Shown here: piece by piece, positions 47,584 to 56,591 of the stretch
Position numbering within the stretch: the first letter of the stretch is position 1
Layout: each line of letters starts with the position of its first letter
NCBI RefSeq assembly: GCF_024345975.1
Contig: NZ_JAGQCD010000021.1
Span: 1-64,000, forward strand
DNA: 64,000 nt
Source of the DNA: Cyanobium sp. Cruz-8D1
GTDB lineage: Bacteria; Cyanobacteriota; Cyanobacteriia; PCC-6307; Cyanobiaceae
Direction of reading: 5' to 3'
Made by a program: the position numbers and the translations under genes
The notes under the pieces: generated by a model
Told to the model about the DNA's origin: nothing
The model's input: only the letters and a program-made list of their open reading frames with translations
The model's database searches: none

Positions 47584-48711
47584 ATGAGACTGGCCAATGC
47601 AATGGGAAGTCAAAGAATCCAGCGTGAGCTTCGCCTCATAATCATCTCTGTGACGCTGTTTCTAGCCCACCAAGCCATGGAAAGCATCTTATTACACTGG
47701 TTTGCATCCAATGGATACAGTGATCTCTGCCAACTCGATTGTCATTGGTACAGAAAGATTGCCGGAGAAGGCTACGAGAGGTTGCAACTAGGTCAGTTCG
47801 ATTACTCAAGAATGGCTAATGTTGCCTTCTTTCCCCTATTCCCTGGCGCCGCTTCTGTGATGTCCCATTTGCTTGGCCTGACATCGCAGACGGGCGTGGT
47901 GCTGACTTCCAAGTTTTTTTTCATGATCTCTATTTATGCATTTATCAAAATGGTCCAAACAATAGCGCCATCGACCAACCCAATTACGAATGGCAGCATC
48001 GCAGCATTTAATCCTTATTCAATCTATGGCAATGCAGGCTATACAGAACCCCTGTTTCTGCTTCTTACTTGTATCTTCTTTGCGCTTCTAGAGAGGAGGC
48101 TGTATCTGAAGGCAAGTATAGCCGGGGCATTACTTTCTGCAACCAGACTGGTCGGGGTGGTTTCAGTGATCTCCTACCTGATCAGCTTGACGCCGCTTTG
48201 GCCATCATGGCGATGGAAGAATCGCTTCCAGGCTCTGGGGGCCATGGCACTGATCCCTACGGGACTTGTCGTCTTCATGCTGCATCTTCAAGAACGCACT
48301 GGTGACCCGCTGGCCTTCATCCATATCCAACGAGCGTGGGGAAGAGCTACTCCTGCTGGGCCAACCAGTTGGCTGGTGGCCTTGAGCAAAGCACTATCAA
48401 GCGACTGGTGGCTTTATCGCTATTGGGGCATTTCTGGAATTGTAGTTTTGCTAATTAGCCTCTTCTTCATTCTACGGGGCAGATATACCTCGCTTGCCTC
48501 GTTCAGTTTATTCAGCACAATTATCCCACTCACCTCCGACTGCTGGGGTCTCTCCCGTTACATCTGGTGGCAGGCGCCAGTACTGCTTTTCATAGCTCTT
48601 TTCTTCGGCCGCAACAGGGCGCTGCTTGCAGGCTGGCTGACTCTCGCCATCGCCGTAAATGTGTGGAGTTACCGCCTCTGGTTTTCGACCACCAACTGGC
48701 ATCTCTCCTGA
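47584..48711 (+). CDS. PIG-V-like mannosyltransferase
   Basis: A 375-residue GT-C type membrane protein. Family signatures are DCHWYRKIAGEGYERL in the first loop, ANVAFFPLFPG, NPYSIYGNAGYTEPLFLLL and RAWGRATPAGPTSW. Bacterial PIG-V-like proteins transfer mannose or other sugars from lipid carriers. It is 67 bases after gtrA on the same strand, the last gene of the module. Confidence 0.82.
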   Translation: MRLANAMGSQRIQRELRLIIISVTLFLAHQAMESILLHWFASNGYSDLCQLDCHWYRKIAGEGYERLQLGQFDYSRMANVAFFPLFPGAASVMSHLLGLTSQTGVVLTSKFFFMISIYAFIKMVQTIAPSTNPITNGSIAAFNPYSIYGNAGYTEPLFLLLTCIFFALLERRLYLKASIAGALLSATRLVGVVSVISYLISLTPLWPSWRWKNRFQALGAMALIPTGLVVFMLHLQERTGDPLAFIHIQRAWGRATPAGPTSWLVALSKALSSDWWLYRYWGISGIVVLLISLFFILRGRYTSLASFSLFSTIIPLTSDCWGLSRYIWWQAPVLLFIALFFGRNRALLAGWLTLAIAVNVWSYRLWFSTTNWHLS

Positions 48712-48844
48712 TCTCTGATCTGTTCTGTTGCTTCGCTCCGATGACCTGCCATCAACCACCCCGTCCTTCCCGTCCTGGGAATGACCGGGGATCATCTGCC
48801 TAGCCTGCGTCTAGCCTCATGATGTTGAACGTTGTTCAGATCCG

Positions 48845-49345
48845 ATGGCGAAGGGGCCAGGCAGAAAGGGCGGTGGCGCCAAGAGCGCTGATCCGGCCAA
48901 CCGGCTGCTGGCTGACAACCGTCTGGCCAGACACCAGTACGAGATTCTCGAAACGCTCGAGACCGGGGTTGAACTGCTCGGCACCGAGGTGAAGTCGATC
49001 CGGGCCGGCCAGGTGAACCTGCGCGACGGCTTCTGCCTGATCCGCAACGGCGAGATGCAGCTCCACAACGTCCACATCTCCCCCCACAGCCACGCCGGCA
49101 AGTTCTTCAACCACGAGCCACTGCGGGTGCGCAAGCTGCTGGCCCATCGGCGCGAGATCGACAAGCTGCGCGTCTCCCTGGATCAGAAGGGCCTCACCCT
49201 GATCCCGCTCAACCTGCACCTGAAGGGCTCCTGGATCAAGATCACCATCGGCCTGGGCAAGGGCCGCAAGCTGCACGACAAGCGCCAGGACGAAAAGAAC
49301 AAGCAGATCGCCAAGGAGACCCGGGCCGCCGTCGCCCGGCTCTGA
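48845..49345 (+). CDS. smpB: SsrA-binding protein SmpB
   Basis: A 166-residue trans-translation factor that brings tmRNA to stalled ribosomes. The N-terminus is basic and flexible; the OB-fold part reads [39 protein letters not shown] and the C-terminal helix region [17 protein letters not shown] contacts the decoding centre. All standard blocks are present. It is convergent with the kinase-like gene, with 9 bases between their stops. Confidence 0.96.
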   Translation: MAKGPGRKGGGAKSADPANRLLADNRLARHQYEILETLETGVELLGTEVKSIRAGQVNLRDGFCLIRNGEMQLHNVHISPHSHAGKFFNHEPLRVRKLLAHRREIDKLRVSLDQKGLTLIPLNLHLKGSWIKITIGLGKGRKLHDKRQDEKNKQIAKETRAAVARL

Positions 49346-49354
49346 GCAGCGCCC

Positions 49355-51427
49355 TCAGGGGTTGGCGGGTTCCACCGGCGGTGGCGGTGTGGGGGCCGCT
49401 GGGCTGGCGGGCGTCTGGCTGGGGACGGGGCTGGCCGGTGCGGGCACGTCCGGCGTTTCCGGTGTCTCCTCAGGAGCCGGTCGGGCCTCCAGGGCCGGTT
49501 GGGGGGTGGGAGCCGGCGGATCGGCCCGCAACGACAAGCGGATCAGGGCCGGGGCGACGCCGTCGTTGGTGAGCAGCAGCTGCACCGGCGAGCTCTTCTG
49601 GGAGCCGAGGGTGACCACCCGCAGCGGCCCCCTGGCCTCCAGGGCTGTGCCCTCAGCGGAAAAGACGCTCATCTGCAGCAGGGGGGAGCCGTTGACCCCG
49701 AGGGCCAGGCCATGGCCGGCGGGGAGCCGGATCGGGAACAGCCGGGCGCCGCTGGCGGGCACTTCGGCACTCAGGACCTGGGTGGCGCCGGAGGGGGCCT
49801 CGATCGGCTCGATCCTGAGGTTCTCCAGGGTCAGCTCGCCGGCGGCATACCAGATCTGGCGGAAGGGCTCCGGTGGCATCGCCTGGGAGGCGCGGCTCGG
49901 CAGCAGGTTCTGCACACTCGCCGACACCAGCTCCCGCAGCACCGCCGGACTCAGGCCCTGGCGCACGAAGCCGGCCTGGCGCGCCTCCCAGTCGGTGGCG
50001 CTGAAGTTCCCCAGGCGCCGGCGCAGGGGCAGGGGCAGCTGCTCCACCCGGGCCAGCCATTCTTCGGCCAGTTCGTTCCAGACGCGCCGCAGGGGGGCGT
50101 CTTCGAGGGTGTCGGAGGGGAGCCGCCCGTTGCGTTCGGGGTACTGGGCCAGCAGGGCCGCATCCACCAGGCTGAGGAACCAGGCCCGGTCCACCTGCAT
50201 CGCCCGCAGACGGTTGAGCAGCTGCTGGCGCTGATCCACCTCCGAGGGGGGCAGGCTGCTGGGGAGCTCGGGCACCCCGCCGGGGGGCGGTGTAGCCACC
50301 TTGCCGCGGCTCAGCCACCACCAGCCCACCGCCGTGCCGACCACGGCCGACAGCACCAGGGCGATCAGCACCGGCCAGAAGCCCCCCTCAGCGGCCTCCT
50401 CCCGCTCCTCGTAGCGGCGCCGCAACGTATCGGGGGCCGTCACGACCGGAGCTGGCGGGGGCGGCGGCGCCATGCGAAGCGGCAGCTGGGGCTCCACCCG
50501 GGGCTTTTCGGGCGTGCGGATGTCAGCGGCGACCACCTCGCTGGCGCCGGGCGCCGCCGGCGCCGCAGGAGGCACCAGGATCACGGTGCGATCAGCCCGG
50601 GGCACGGGTCCCGTGCTGTCGGGCATGGCCAGGGACTGGACGGCCACCAGGGCCTGGCCCGCCGAAGCGAAACGCTCGTCGGGATGGCGGCTCAGCAGGC
50701 GCTGCAACTGATGCCGCAGCTCCGGCTCGGCCTCCAGCGCCGCCGGCCAGCGCCACTGCATCGTGGTCGGATCGAGCAGGCCCCCTGGGGCCTCACCGCT
50801 CAGCAGCACCAGGGCCACCACCCCGAGGGCGTGCAGATCCATCCAGGGCTGGGCGGGCTCCCCCCTGGCCAGTTCCGGCGGGGCGTAGCCCGGCGTGGCG
50901 CCCAGCAGTCGCTCCCCGGCGCCGCCGCCGGCGGTGCCCCGCAGCAGGCCGAAATCGAGGGGGACCGGCAAGCCGTCACTGTCGCGGCGCAACAGGTTGG
51001 CGGGACTCAGGTCGCCGTGCAGCAGATCCTGGCTGTGCAGGGCGGCGATCACCGGCAGCAGCTGGCGCAGCAGCAGCAGCACCTCCCCGGCCCCGAACAC
51101 CAGCTGGCGCTCCGAGCGCAGCTCCAGCAGCTGCTGGTAGGTGCGGCCCGCCTGCCACTCCCGCACCAGCCAGAGCTGGTCGTCGGCCTCGATCACGGCG
51201 CCGATGCGAGGCACCTGGGGATGCAGCACCCCCTGCAGCCTCGACCAGAGCTCGCGGGCCCTGGCCTGGTCCTGCTCCGGTCCGATGCGGCGCAGGGCCA
51301 CGGGCGCATCGGCGGCGAGCTGGTCGCTGGCCAACCACAGCGACCCCTGCGGCCCGGCGTTCTCCGTGCCAAGGCAGCGCTCCAGCCGGTAACGGCCGCC
51401 GATCACCTGACCCTGGGCTGCCGTCAT
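49355..51427 (-). CDS. Serine/threonine kinase-like protein with cyanobacterial C-terminal domain
   Basis: A 690-residue protein. Residues 1-270 form a Hanks-type kinase domain with HGDLSPANLL (137-146) and DFG (158-160). The glycine loop is poor and the VAIK position reads VALRR, with Arg46 in place of the ATP-binding Lys, so activity is doubtful. A single membrane segment (FWPVLIALVLSAVVGTAVGWWWL) near residue 360 separates it from a conserved domain beginning LNRLRAMQVDRAWFLSLVDAALLAQYP, a Ser-rich beta part, and a long Pro/Ala tail. It is a likely membrane signalling or scaffold protein. GTG/ATG upstream of 51427 are not used. It overlaps the cysteine-synthase-family gene by four bases. 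Confidence 0.82.
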   Translation of the reverse strand: MTAAQGQVIGGRYRLERCLGTENAGPQGSLWLASDQLAADAPVALRRIGPEQDQARARELWSRLQGVLHPQVPRIGAVIEADDQLWLVREWQAGRTYQQLLELRSERQLVFGAGEVLLLLRQLLPVIAALHSQDLLHGDLSPANLLRRDSDGLPVPLDFGLLRGTAGGGAGERLLGATPGYAPPELARGEPAQPWMDLHALGVVALVLLSGEAPGGLLDPTTMQWRWPAALEAEPELRHQLQRLLSRHPDERFASAGQALVAVQSLAMPDSTGPVPRADRTVILVPPAAPAAPGASEVVAADIRTPEKPRVEPQLPLRMAPPPPPAPVVTAPDTLRRRYEEREEAAEGGFWPVLIALVLSAVVGTAVGWWWLSRGKVATPPPGGVPELPSSLPPSEVDQRQQLLNRLRAMQVDRAWFLSLVDAALLAQYPERNGRLPSDTLEDAPLRRVWNELAEEWLARVEQLPLPLRRRLGNFSATDWEARQAGFVRQGLSPAVLRELVSASVQNLLPSRASQAMPPEPFRQIWYAAGELTLENLRIEPIEAPSGATQVLSAEVPASGARLFPIRLPAGHGLALGVNGSPLLQMSVFSAEGTALEARGPLRVVTLGSQKSSPVQLLLTNDGVAPALIRLSLRADPPAPTPQPALEARPAPEETPETPDVPAPASPVPSQTPASPAAPTPPPPVEPANP

Positions 51428-52431
51428 GGGATCAGGGCGGCGCCGCTGCGCTCGGGTTGCTCCAGGCCGCGGCCCGCGAGCCAATCAGGGTCGTAGAGGC
51501 GGGAGCGGTAGCGATCGCCGCTGTCGCACAGCACGGTGACGATGCGATGGCCCGGCCCGAGACGCCGGGCCGTCTCCACCGCCGCCGCCACGTTGATGCC
51601 CACCGAGCCCCCCATGAACAGGCCTTCCTGCCACAGCAGCCCGTAGATCGTGCGCAGCACCATGGGGTCATCGATGCGGACGGCATCGTCGATCGGGGCC
51701 CCCTCAAGGTTGGCGGTGACACGGCTGTTGCCGATGCCTTCGGTGATCGAGTTCCCCTCGCTTTTGAGCGTGCCGTCGGTGGCCCAGCGATAGAGGGCGC
51801 TGCCGCAGGGATCGGCCAGGACGCAGCGGACCCTGGGATCCTGCTCCTTGAGATACAGGGCCACCCCCGCATAGGTGCCGCCGGTGCCGGTGGCGGCCAC
51901 CCAGGCATCCAGCCGGCCGCCGGTCTGCTGCCAGATCTCTGGCCCTGTGCTGCCGTAATGGGCGCGCCGATTGGCGAGGTTGTCGAACTGGTTGGCCCAG
52001 AGGGCCCCGGGCGTCTCCGCGGCGATGCGGCCGGAGAGGCGCACGTAGTTGGCCGGGTCGCTGTAGGGCACCGCGGGCACCGTGCGCACCTCGGCGCCGA
52101 GGCTGCGCAGCAGGCCGATCTTCTCCGCCGACTGGGTTTCGGGGATGACGATCAAGCAGCGGTAGCCGCGGGCATTGCAGAGGTGGGTCAGGCCGATGCC
52201 GGTGTTGCCGGCGGTGCCTTCCACCACCGTGCCCCCCGGCTGCAGCTGGCCGCTGGCCTCCGCCTCCTGCAGGATCCCAAGGGCGGCCCGGTCCTTGACC
52301 GACCCACCGGGGTTCATGAACTCCGCCTTGCCAAGGATCTCGCACCCGGTGAGGGCGCTGAGGGCATGGAGCCGGATCAGTGGCGTCCGGCCCACCGCGC
52401 CGCTGAAGCCCTCGGTGATCCCTGTGGTCAT
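51424..52431 (-). CDS. PLP-dependent cysteine synthase family protein
   Basis: A 335-residue fold-type II PLP enzyme. The PLP lysine is in EFMNPGGSVKDRAALG, the phosphate loop is in VAATGTGGTYAG and the substrate loop is GTAGNTGIGL. The C-terminal CDSGDRYRSRLYDPDWL also fits cysteine synthases. The sequence is close to CysK/CysM, but a related cystathionine beta-synthase-like role cannot be excluded. It starts at ATG 52431 and is followed by the kinase-like gene with a four-base overlap. Confidence 0.87.
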   Translation of the reverse strand: MTTGITEGFSGAVGRTPLIRLHALSALTGCEILGKAEFMNPGGSVKDRAALGILQEAEASGQLQPGGTVVEGTAGNTGIGLTHLCNARGYRCLIVIPETQSAEKIGLLRSLGAEVRTVPAVPYSDPANYVRLSGRIAAETPGALWANQFDNLANRRAHYGSTGPEIWQQTGGRLDAWVAATGTGGTYAGVALYLKEQDPRVRCVLADPCGSALYRWATDGTLKSEGNSITEGIGNSRVTANLEGAPIDDAVRIDDPMVLRTIYGLLWQEGLFMGGSVGINVAAAVETARRLGPGHRIVTVLCDSGDRYRSRLYDPDWLAGRGLEQPERSGAALIP

Positions 52432-52530
52432 GCCATCGCTGTGGGCTCCCATCCGGCTGGCCTTCTCCTTGGCTGCGTGGCCGGATCGTAGGGAACATCC
52501 CTATGGTCGGCCCCAGAGAAGGGCAGGTCC

Positions 52531-53769
52531 ATGGGCTCCAGGGCACACACCCCGGCGGACATCACCAGGCTCCTGCAACGGCTCCAGGCGGTACGGCAGC
52601 ACAGCGAGCGCCTGATCGAGGGTCTGGAACCGGAGGACCTCTGCCTGCAGGGCATGGCCGATGCCAGTCCGGCCAAGTGGCACCTGGGGCATACCACCTG
52701 GTTCTTCGAAACCTTCCTGCTGGAACCCCACCTCCCGGGCCATGAAACGCCCGATCGCCGCTGGGGCCATCTGTTCAACTCCTATTACGAGGCGATCGGC
52801 AGCCGCCACCCCCGCCCCCAGCGGGGTCTGCTCACCCGCCCGGCCATCGGCGAGGTGCTGGCCTGGCGCCGGCGCGTCGACGCCGGGCTGGAGACGCTGC
52901 TGCTGGAGCTGGATCGCGGCCCCGCTGAGGCCGCGCCCCCCCTGCTGGAGCTGGTGGAACTGGGCCTGCAGCACGAGCAGCAGCACCAGGAGTTGCTGCT
53001 GATGGATCTGCTCGACGGCTTCAGCCGCAACCCGCTGGAGCCCGCCTACGGCCAGGAACCGTCTGGGGCAGAGGCTTCTGAGGCCCCCGCCGGCTGGCGC
53101 TCCCACCCCGGCGGCCTGGTGGCGATCGGCCATGACGGCGTCGGCTTCCACTTTGACAACGAAGCCCCCCGCCACCGGCAGTGGCTGGAGCCCTTCAGCC
53201 TCGCCGAAACCCTCGTGACCAACGAGGCCTACGCCGCCTTCATCGCCGATGGGGGCTACCAGCGCCCGGAGCTGTGGATGAGCGAGGGCTGGGCGGTGGT
53301 GCAGGAGCGTGGCTGGTGCGCTCCGCGCTACTGGCGTGGGGAGTGGGAATTCGGACTGGCCGGCCGCCGGCCGCGCCACCCCCAGGCGCCGGTGCGGCAC
53401 CTGAGCTGGTTCGAGGCCGAGGCCTTTGCCCGTTGGAGCGGCGCCCGGCTGCCCAGCGAGGCCGAATGGGAGCTCGTGGCGACAGAGGCCGCGCAACCCT
53501 GCGGCCGCCCCCTGCCACAAGCCTTCGGCGCCCTGTGGCAGTGGACCGCCACCCCCTACCGTCCCTACCCAGGCTTCCGGCCCGCCGCCGGTGCGGTGGG
53601 GGAATACAACGGCAAGTTCATGACCTCCCAGTTCGTGCTCCGGGGCAGCAGCTTCCTCACTCCGGCAGACCATGCCAGAGCCACCTACCGCAACTTCTTT
53701 GCGCCCCACTGCCGCTGGATGGCCGCCGGCCTGCGGCTGGCCAGTGATGGTGCCACCGACCGATGCTGA
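52531..53769 (+). CDS. egtB: Ergothioneine biosynthesis sulfoxide synthase EgtB
   Basis: A 412-residue non-haem iron enzyme that joins hercynine to a thiol donor. The N-terminal DinB-like domain supplies the iron ligands: His in KWHLGHTTWFFE and the HEQQHQE motif near residue 150. The C-terminal FGE-sulfatase domain begins at about 185 and contains the LVTNEAYAAFIADGGYQRPELW and VRHLSWFEAEAFARWSGARLPSEAEWE blocks. Its stop overlaps the egtD start by about 7 bases, so the pair is coupled. It is the first gene of a four-gene operon. Confidence 0.94.
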   Translation: MGSRAHTPADITRLLQRLQAVRQHSERLIEGLEPEDLCLQGMADASPAKWHLGHTTWFFETFLLEPHLPGHETPDRRWGHLFNSYYEAIGSRHPRPQRGLLTRPAIGEVLAWRRRVDAGLETLLLELDRGPAEAAPPLLELVELGLQHEQQHQELLLMDLLDGFSRNPLEPAYGQEPSGAEASEAPAGWRSHPGGLVAIGHDGVGFHFDNEAPRHRQWLEPFSLAETLVTNEAYAAFIADGGYQRPELWMSEGWAVVQERGWCAPRYWRGEWEFGLAGRRPRHPQAPVRHLSWFEAEAFARWSGARLPSEAEWELVATEAAQPCGRPLPQAFGALWQWTATPYRPYPGFRPAAGAVGEYNGKFMTSQFVLRGSSFLTPADHARATYRNFFAPHCRWMAAGLRLASDGATDRC

Positions 53770-54734
53770 TCGACCTCCATCCCGAGCCGGCCGACATGGC
53801 CCGGCTGGTGATCGAAGGCATGGGCCGCTGCCCGAAGCAACTGCCGGCCTGGTTGCTGTACGACGCCGAGGGGTCGCGGCTGTTTGACGCCATCTGCGAG
53901 CAGCCGGAATACGGCCTGACCCGCACCGAGACGGCCCTGCTGGAAGCGCGGGCGGCCGAACTGGCCGCCGCCCTCGGACCGGGGGTGGTGGTGGAGTTCG
54001 GGGCCGGCAGCGCCCGCAAGGTGAGCCCCCTGCTCAGCGCCCTGCAACCGGCCGCCTATGTGGCCCTCGACATCAGCGCCGACCATCTGGCGCCCGCCTG
54101 CCGGGCCCTGCAGCAACGCCATCCCGACCTGCCGGTGCTCGGCATCTGCTGCGACTACAGCCGCCTCGAGCACTTGCCCGACCACCCCGCCCTGGAGGGC
54201 CACGGCCGGCTGGGCTTCTACCCGGGCAGTTCGATCGGCAACTTCGACCCCGTCGGCGCCCGGGACTTGCTGCGCCAGTTCCGCCGGCTGCTGGGGCCGG
54301 ACAGCCGCCTGCTGATCGGCATCGACCAGCCCAAGGCGGTGGAGCGGCTGGAGGCGGCCTACAACGACGCCGCCGGCTGGTCGGAGGCCTTCGCCCGCAA
54401 CCTGCTGACCCGACTCAACCGGGATCTGGAGGGCGATTTCCACCCCGACGACTTCCACTACCGGGCCTGGTGGGAGGCCGGCCAGTCCCGCATCGCCATG
54501 GCCCTGGTGAGCCAGCGGGTTCTGGAGGTACGCCTGGCGGGCCGGTGCTGGCCGTTCGCGGCCGGCGAACCGCTGATCACGGAGTACAGCTACAAGTACG
54601 CCCCCGAGGCCTTCCTCGCCCTGGCGGCCAGCGCCGGCTGGCAGGGGGCGGGCCGTTGGAGCGATCCGGCCGGCGATTTCGCCCTGCATCTGCTGGTGCA
54701 GGCAGACTCGGAACAGCAGCGGAGCGATCGATGA
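53763..54734 (+). CDS. egtD: L-histidine N(alpha)-methyltransferase EgtD
   Basis: A 323-residue SAM-dependent methyltransferase that makes hercynine from histidine. Motifs are LPAWLLYDAEGSRLFDAICEQPEYGLTRTE, VVEFGAGSARK for SAM binding, FYPGSSIGNFDP and the C-terminal TEYSYKYAPEAF. The order and length fit the EgtD family. It overlaps egtB at its start and the next small gene at its end (ATGA), so production of both enzymes is linked. Confidence 0.95.
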   Translation: MLIDLHPEPADMARLVIEGMGRCPKQLPAWLLYDAEGSRLFDAICEQPEYGLTRTETALLEARAAELAAALGPGVVVEFGAGSARKVSPLLSALQPAAYVALDISADHLAPACRALQQRHPDLPVLGICCDYSRLEHLPDHPALEGHGRLGFYPGSSIGNFDPVGARDLLRQFRRLLGPDSRLLIGIDQPKAVERLEAAYNDAAGWSEAFARNLLTRLNRDLEGDFHPDDFHYRAWWEAGQSRIAMALVSQRVLEVRLAGRCWPFAAGEPLITEYSYKYAPEAFLALAASAGWQGAGRWSDPAGDFALHLLVQADSEQQRSDR

Positions 54735-54967
54735 GCAGGGAGGAGCAGCGCCAGTCCATGCGCGGGGTGCGTGAAGGGCTGATCGAGGAACTCGAGGATC
54801 TCTACCGCCGGGCCTTCGACCGCATCGGCGAGCAGGACCTGGGGGAAGGGGCCATCGCCCGGCTCACCCAGCTGCTGCTGCGCTCCCGCGAGGCGGCCAT
54901 CACCCCCCTGCAGGAGGAGATCGAAGCGCCCCTGATCACCCGCGCCCCCGGCGAACCCGTGCCATGA
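54731..54967 (+). CDS. Hercynine metabolism small protein
   Basis: A 78-residue acidic, helical protein beginning MSREEQRQSMRGVREGLIEELEDLYRRAFDRI and ending with a Pro-containing tail. I recognise it as the small gene that travels with egtB and egtD in picocyanobacteria (a TIGR04375-like family). The function is unknown. Its ATG overlaps the egtD stop (ATGA), and its own stop overlaps the start of the next gene, so four genes are coupled in a row. Confidence 0.75.
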   Translation: MSREEQRQSMRGVREGLIEELEDLYRRAFDRIGEQDLGEGAIARLTQLLLRSREAAITPLQEEIEAPLITRAPGEPVP

Positions 54968-55446
54968 GCAGCTGGCTGGAGGAACTGGAGGCGCGGCTGG
55001 ATCAGCAGTTGGAGGGCTTCCTGCGCACCAATCCCCAACAGGAGGAGCTGCTGCGGGGCCAGGCCGCCCGCGACCGTCAGAAACAGTTGCTGGCCGAACG
55101 GGTGCGCCTGCGGCAGCAGGCCGAGGAGCAGCGGCAGCAGCTGCTGAAGCTGGCCGAGGAAATCCGCCAGTGGCAGGGGCGGATCGGTCGGGCCCGGAGC
55201 GCCGGGGCCGGGGAGCTGGCCGGCCGCGCTGAAAGCCATGTGGCGGGCCTGATGGACCAGGGCCGCCAGCGCTGGCAGGCCCTCACCGACCTGGGCCAGC
55301 GCTTCGCCAGCGTCGAGCAGGAGCTGGCCGAACTGACCCGCCAGCGCAACTCCGGCCCTGCCCCCACCCCCGACCTAGAGGCCGACTGGGCCCGGTTCGA
55401 GGCCCAGCAGGAGCTGCAGGAGCTGAAGCGCCGCAGCCAGCGCTGA
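54964..55446 (+). CDS. Hercynine metabolism coiled-coil protein
   Basis: A 160-residue protein that is mostly coiled coil, with two long Glu/Gln/Arg/Leu-rich helices from residues 4 to 75 and 95 to 150. It has no signal peptide or membrane segment. It fits the second egt-linked family of picocyanobacteria (TIGR04376-like). No enzymatic motif is seen; a structural or assembly role with EgtB/EgtD is possible. It overlaps the small protein gene by four bases. Confidence 0.75.
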   Translation: MSSWLEELEARLDQQLEGFLRTNPQQEELLRGQAARDRQKQLLAERVRLRQQAEEQRQQLLKLAEEIRQWQGRIGRARSAGAGELAGRAESHVAGLMDQGRQRWQALTDLGQRFASVEQELAELTRQRNSGPAPTPDLEADWARFEAQQELQELKRRSQR

Positions 55447-55459
55447 ACCCTGCCACCCC

Positions 55460-56260
55460 ATGGGTTTCCTGCTCTCCAAACTGCTGCCGCTCGGCCTCTA
55501 CCCCCTCGGCGTGGCCCTGCTGCTCCAGATCGCCGGCCTGCTGGGCGGCCAGCGCCGCTTCGGCCCGGTGCTCTCCGGGGTGGGCATCGCCCTGCTCTGG
55601 CTGGCGGCCACGCCCCTGCTGAGCCGCCAGCTGGTCTGGAGCCTGGAGGAGCGGGCCGCCCGGCTGACGCCCTCGCCGATCCCCAGCGCCGATGCGGTGC
55701 TGGTGCTGGGCGGCGGCCTGCGGCCCGCCCTGCCGCCCCGTCAGGGGGTGGAGGTGAACGAAGCCGGCGACCGGCTGCTGCGCGCCGTGGCCCTGATGCG
55801 GGAGGGCAAGGCCCCCTGGCTGCTGGTGACCGGCGGCAAGGTCACTTTCATGGCCAATGACCCGGCGGCCGGTGAAGCCCTGCTGGCCAAGGCCCTGGCC
55901 ACCAGCCTGGGGGTGGCCGCCGATCGGATCGTGACCAGCGAGGAGGGGCGCAACACCGGCGAGGAGGCCGGCGCCCTGGTGCGGGTGGCCCGGCAGCGGG
56001 GCTGGAACTCCCTGCTGCTGGTCACCAGCGCCACCCACCTGCCCCGTTCGCTGGCCACCCTGCGTCGGGCCGCCCCGGACCTGCGGATCATCCCGGTGGC
56101 CTGCGACTTCCAGCTGCCCGAGCGGCGCTCCTTCGGCACCCCCACCCTGGCGGGCACCGTGATGGGGGTGCTGCCCAGCGCCGAAGCCCTGGTGCTGACC
56201 ACAACGGCCATGCGCGAGCACCTGGGCCTGGTGGCCTACCGGCTGCGGGGCTGGATCTGA
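55460..56260 (+). CDS. YdcF/ElyC family DUF218 membrane protein
   Basis: A 266-residue protein with two N-terminal membrane helices (about 5-27 and 36-54) and a Rossmann-like DUF218 domain. The signature reads ADAVLVLGGGLRP, RLLRAVALMREGKAPWLLVTGGK, DRIVTSEEGRNTGEEAG and LLVTSATHLPRSLATLRR. Relatives such as ElyC act in envelope biogenesis. It follows the egt operon on the same strand after 13 bases and may be read through from it. Confidence 0.82.
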   Translation: MGFLLSKLLPLGLYPLGVALLLQIAGLLGGQRRFGPVLSGVGIALLWLAATPLLSRQLVWSLEERAARLTPSPIPSADAVLVLGGGLRPALPPRQGVEVNEAGDRLLRAVALMREGKAPWLLVTGGKVTFMANDPAAGEALLAKALATSLGVAADRIVTSEEGRNTGEEAGALVRVARQRGWNSLLLVTSATHLPRSLATLRRAAPDLRIIPVACDFQLPERRSFGTPTLAGTVMGVLPSAEALVLTTTAMREHLGLVAYRLRGWI

Positions 56261-56289
56261 GCTGGATCGCTCGCCGGGCGCTGCGGGGG

Positions 56290-56553
56290 TTACTTCTTGG
56301 GGACCGGGGGCACCAGGCTCACTCCCTCAGGCGGGGGGGTGGGGTCGGGATCGGCGATCAGCATGTGCTGCAGCACGATCTCCGGACGTTCACTGTCCCG
56401 CCAGCGGATGCGGTAGGCGGGCATCTTGGTTCCCCGGCTGGTGGTCTGTTCCACCGGTTCCATGACCCAGCCACGGCGAGATCGCCCCTGGGGATTGCGC
56501 TTCACCACCGCATCGGCGTGTTGAAAGCGAAAACCGACGCGCTCACCACTCAT
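56290..56553 (-). CDS. Conserved small cyanobacterial protein
   Basis: An 87-residue basic protein from ATG 56553, chosen because the upstream extension is Pro/Ser-rich and unlike protein. The body has MSGERVGFRFQHADAVVKRNPQGRSRRGWVMEPVEQ and YRIRWRDSERPEIVLQHMLI, which looks like a small beta-barrel of the SH3 type; the tail is Pro-rich. I do not know a function. It lies just after lysS on the same strand. Confidence 0.6.
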   Translation of the reverse strand: MSGERVGFRFQHADAVVKRNPQGRSRRGWVMEPVEQTTSRGTKMPAYRIRWRDSERPEIVLQHMLIADPDPTPPPEGVSLVPPVPKK

Positions 56554-56591
56554 ACCAGAGCCCCGAGGGGGAAAAGGCCTACTGGAGACCA

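Noticed and set aside
49499-51496. 665-codon plus-strand frame opposite the kinase-like gene
   Set aside because: Gln/Gly/His-rich shadow; the minus strand encodes a kinase fold with a clear catalytic loop.
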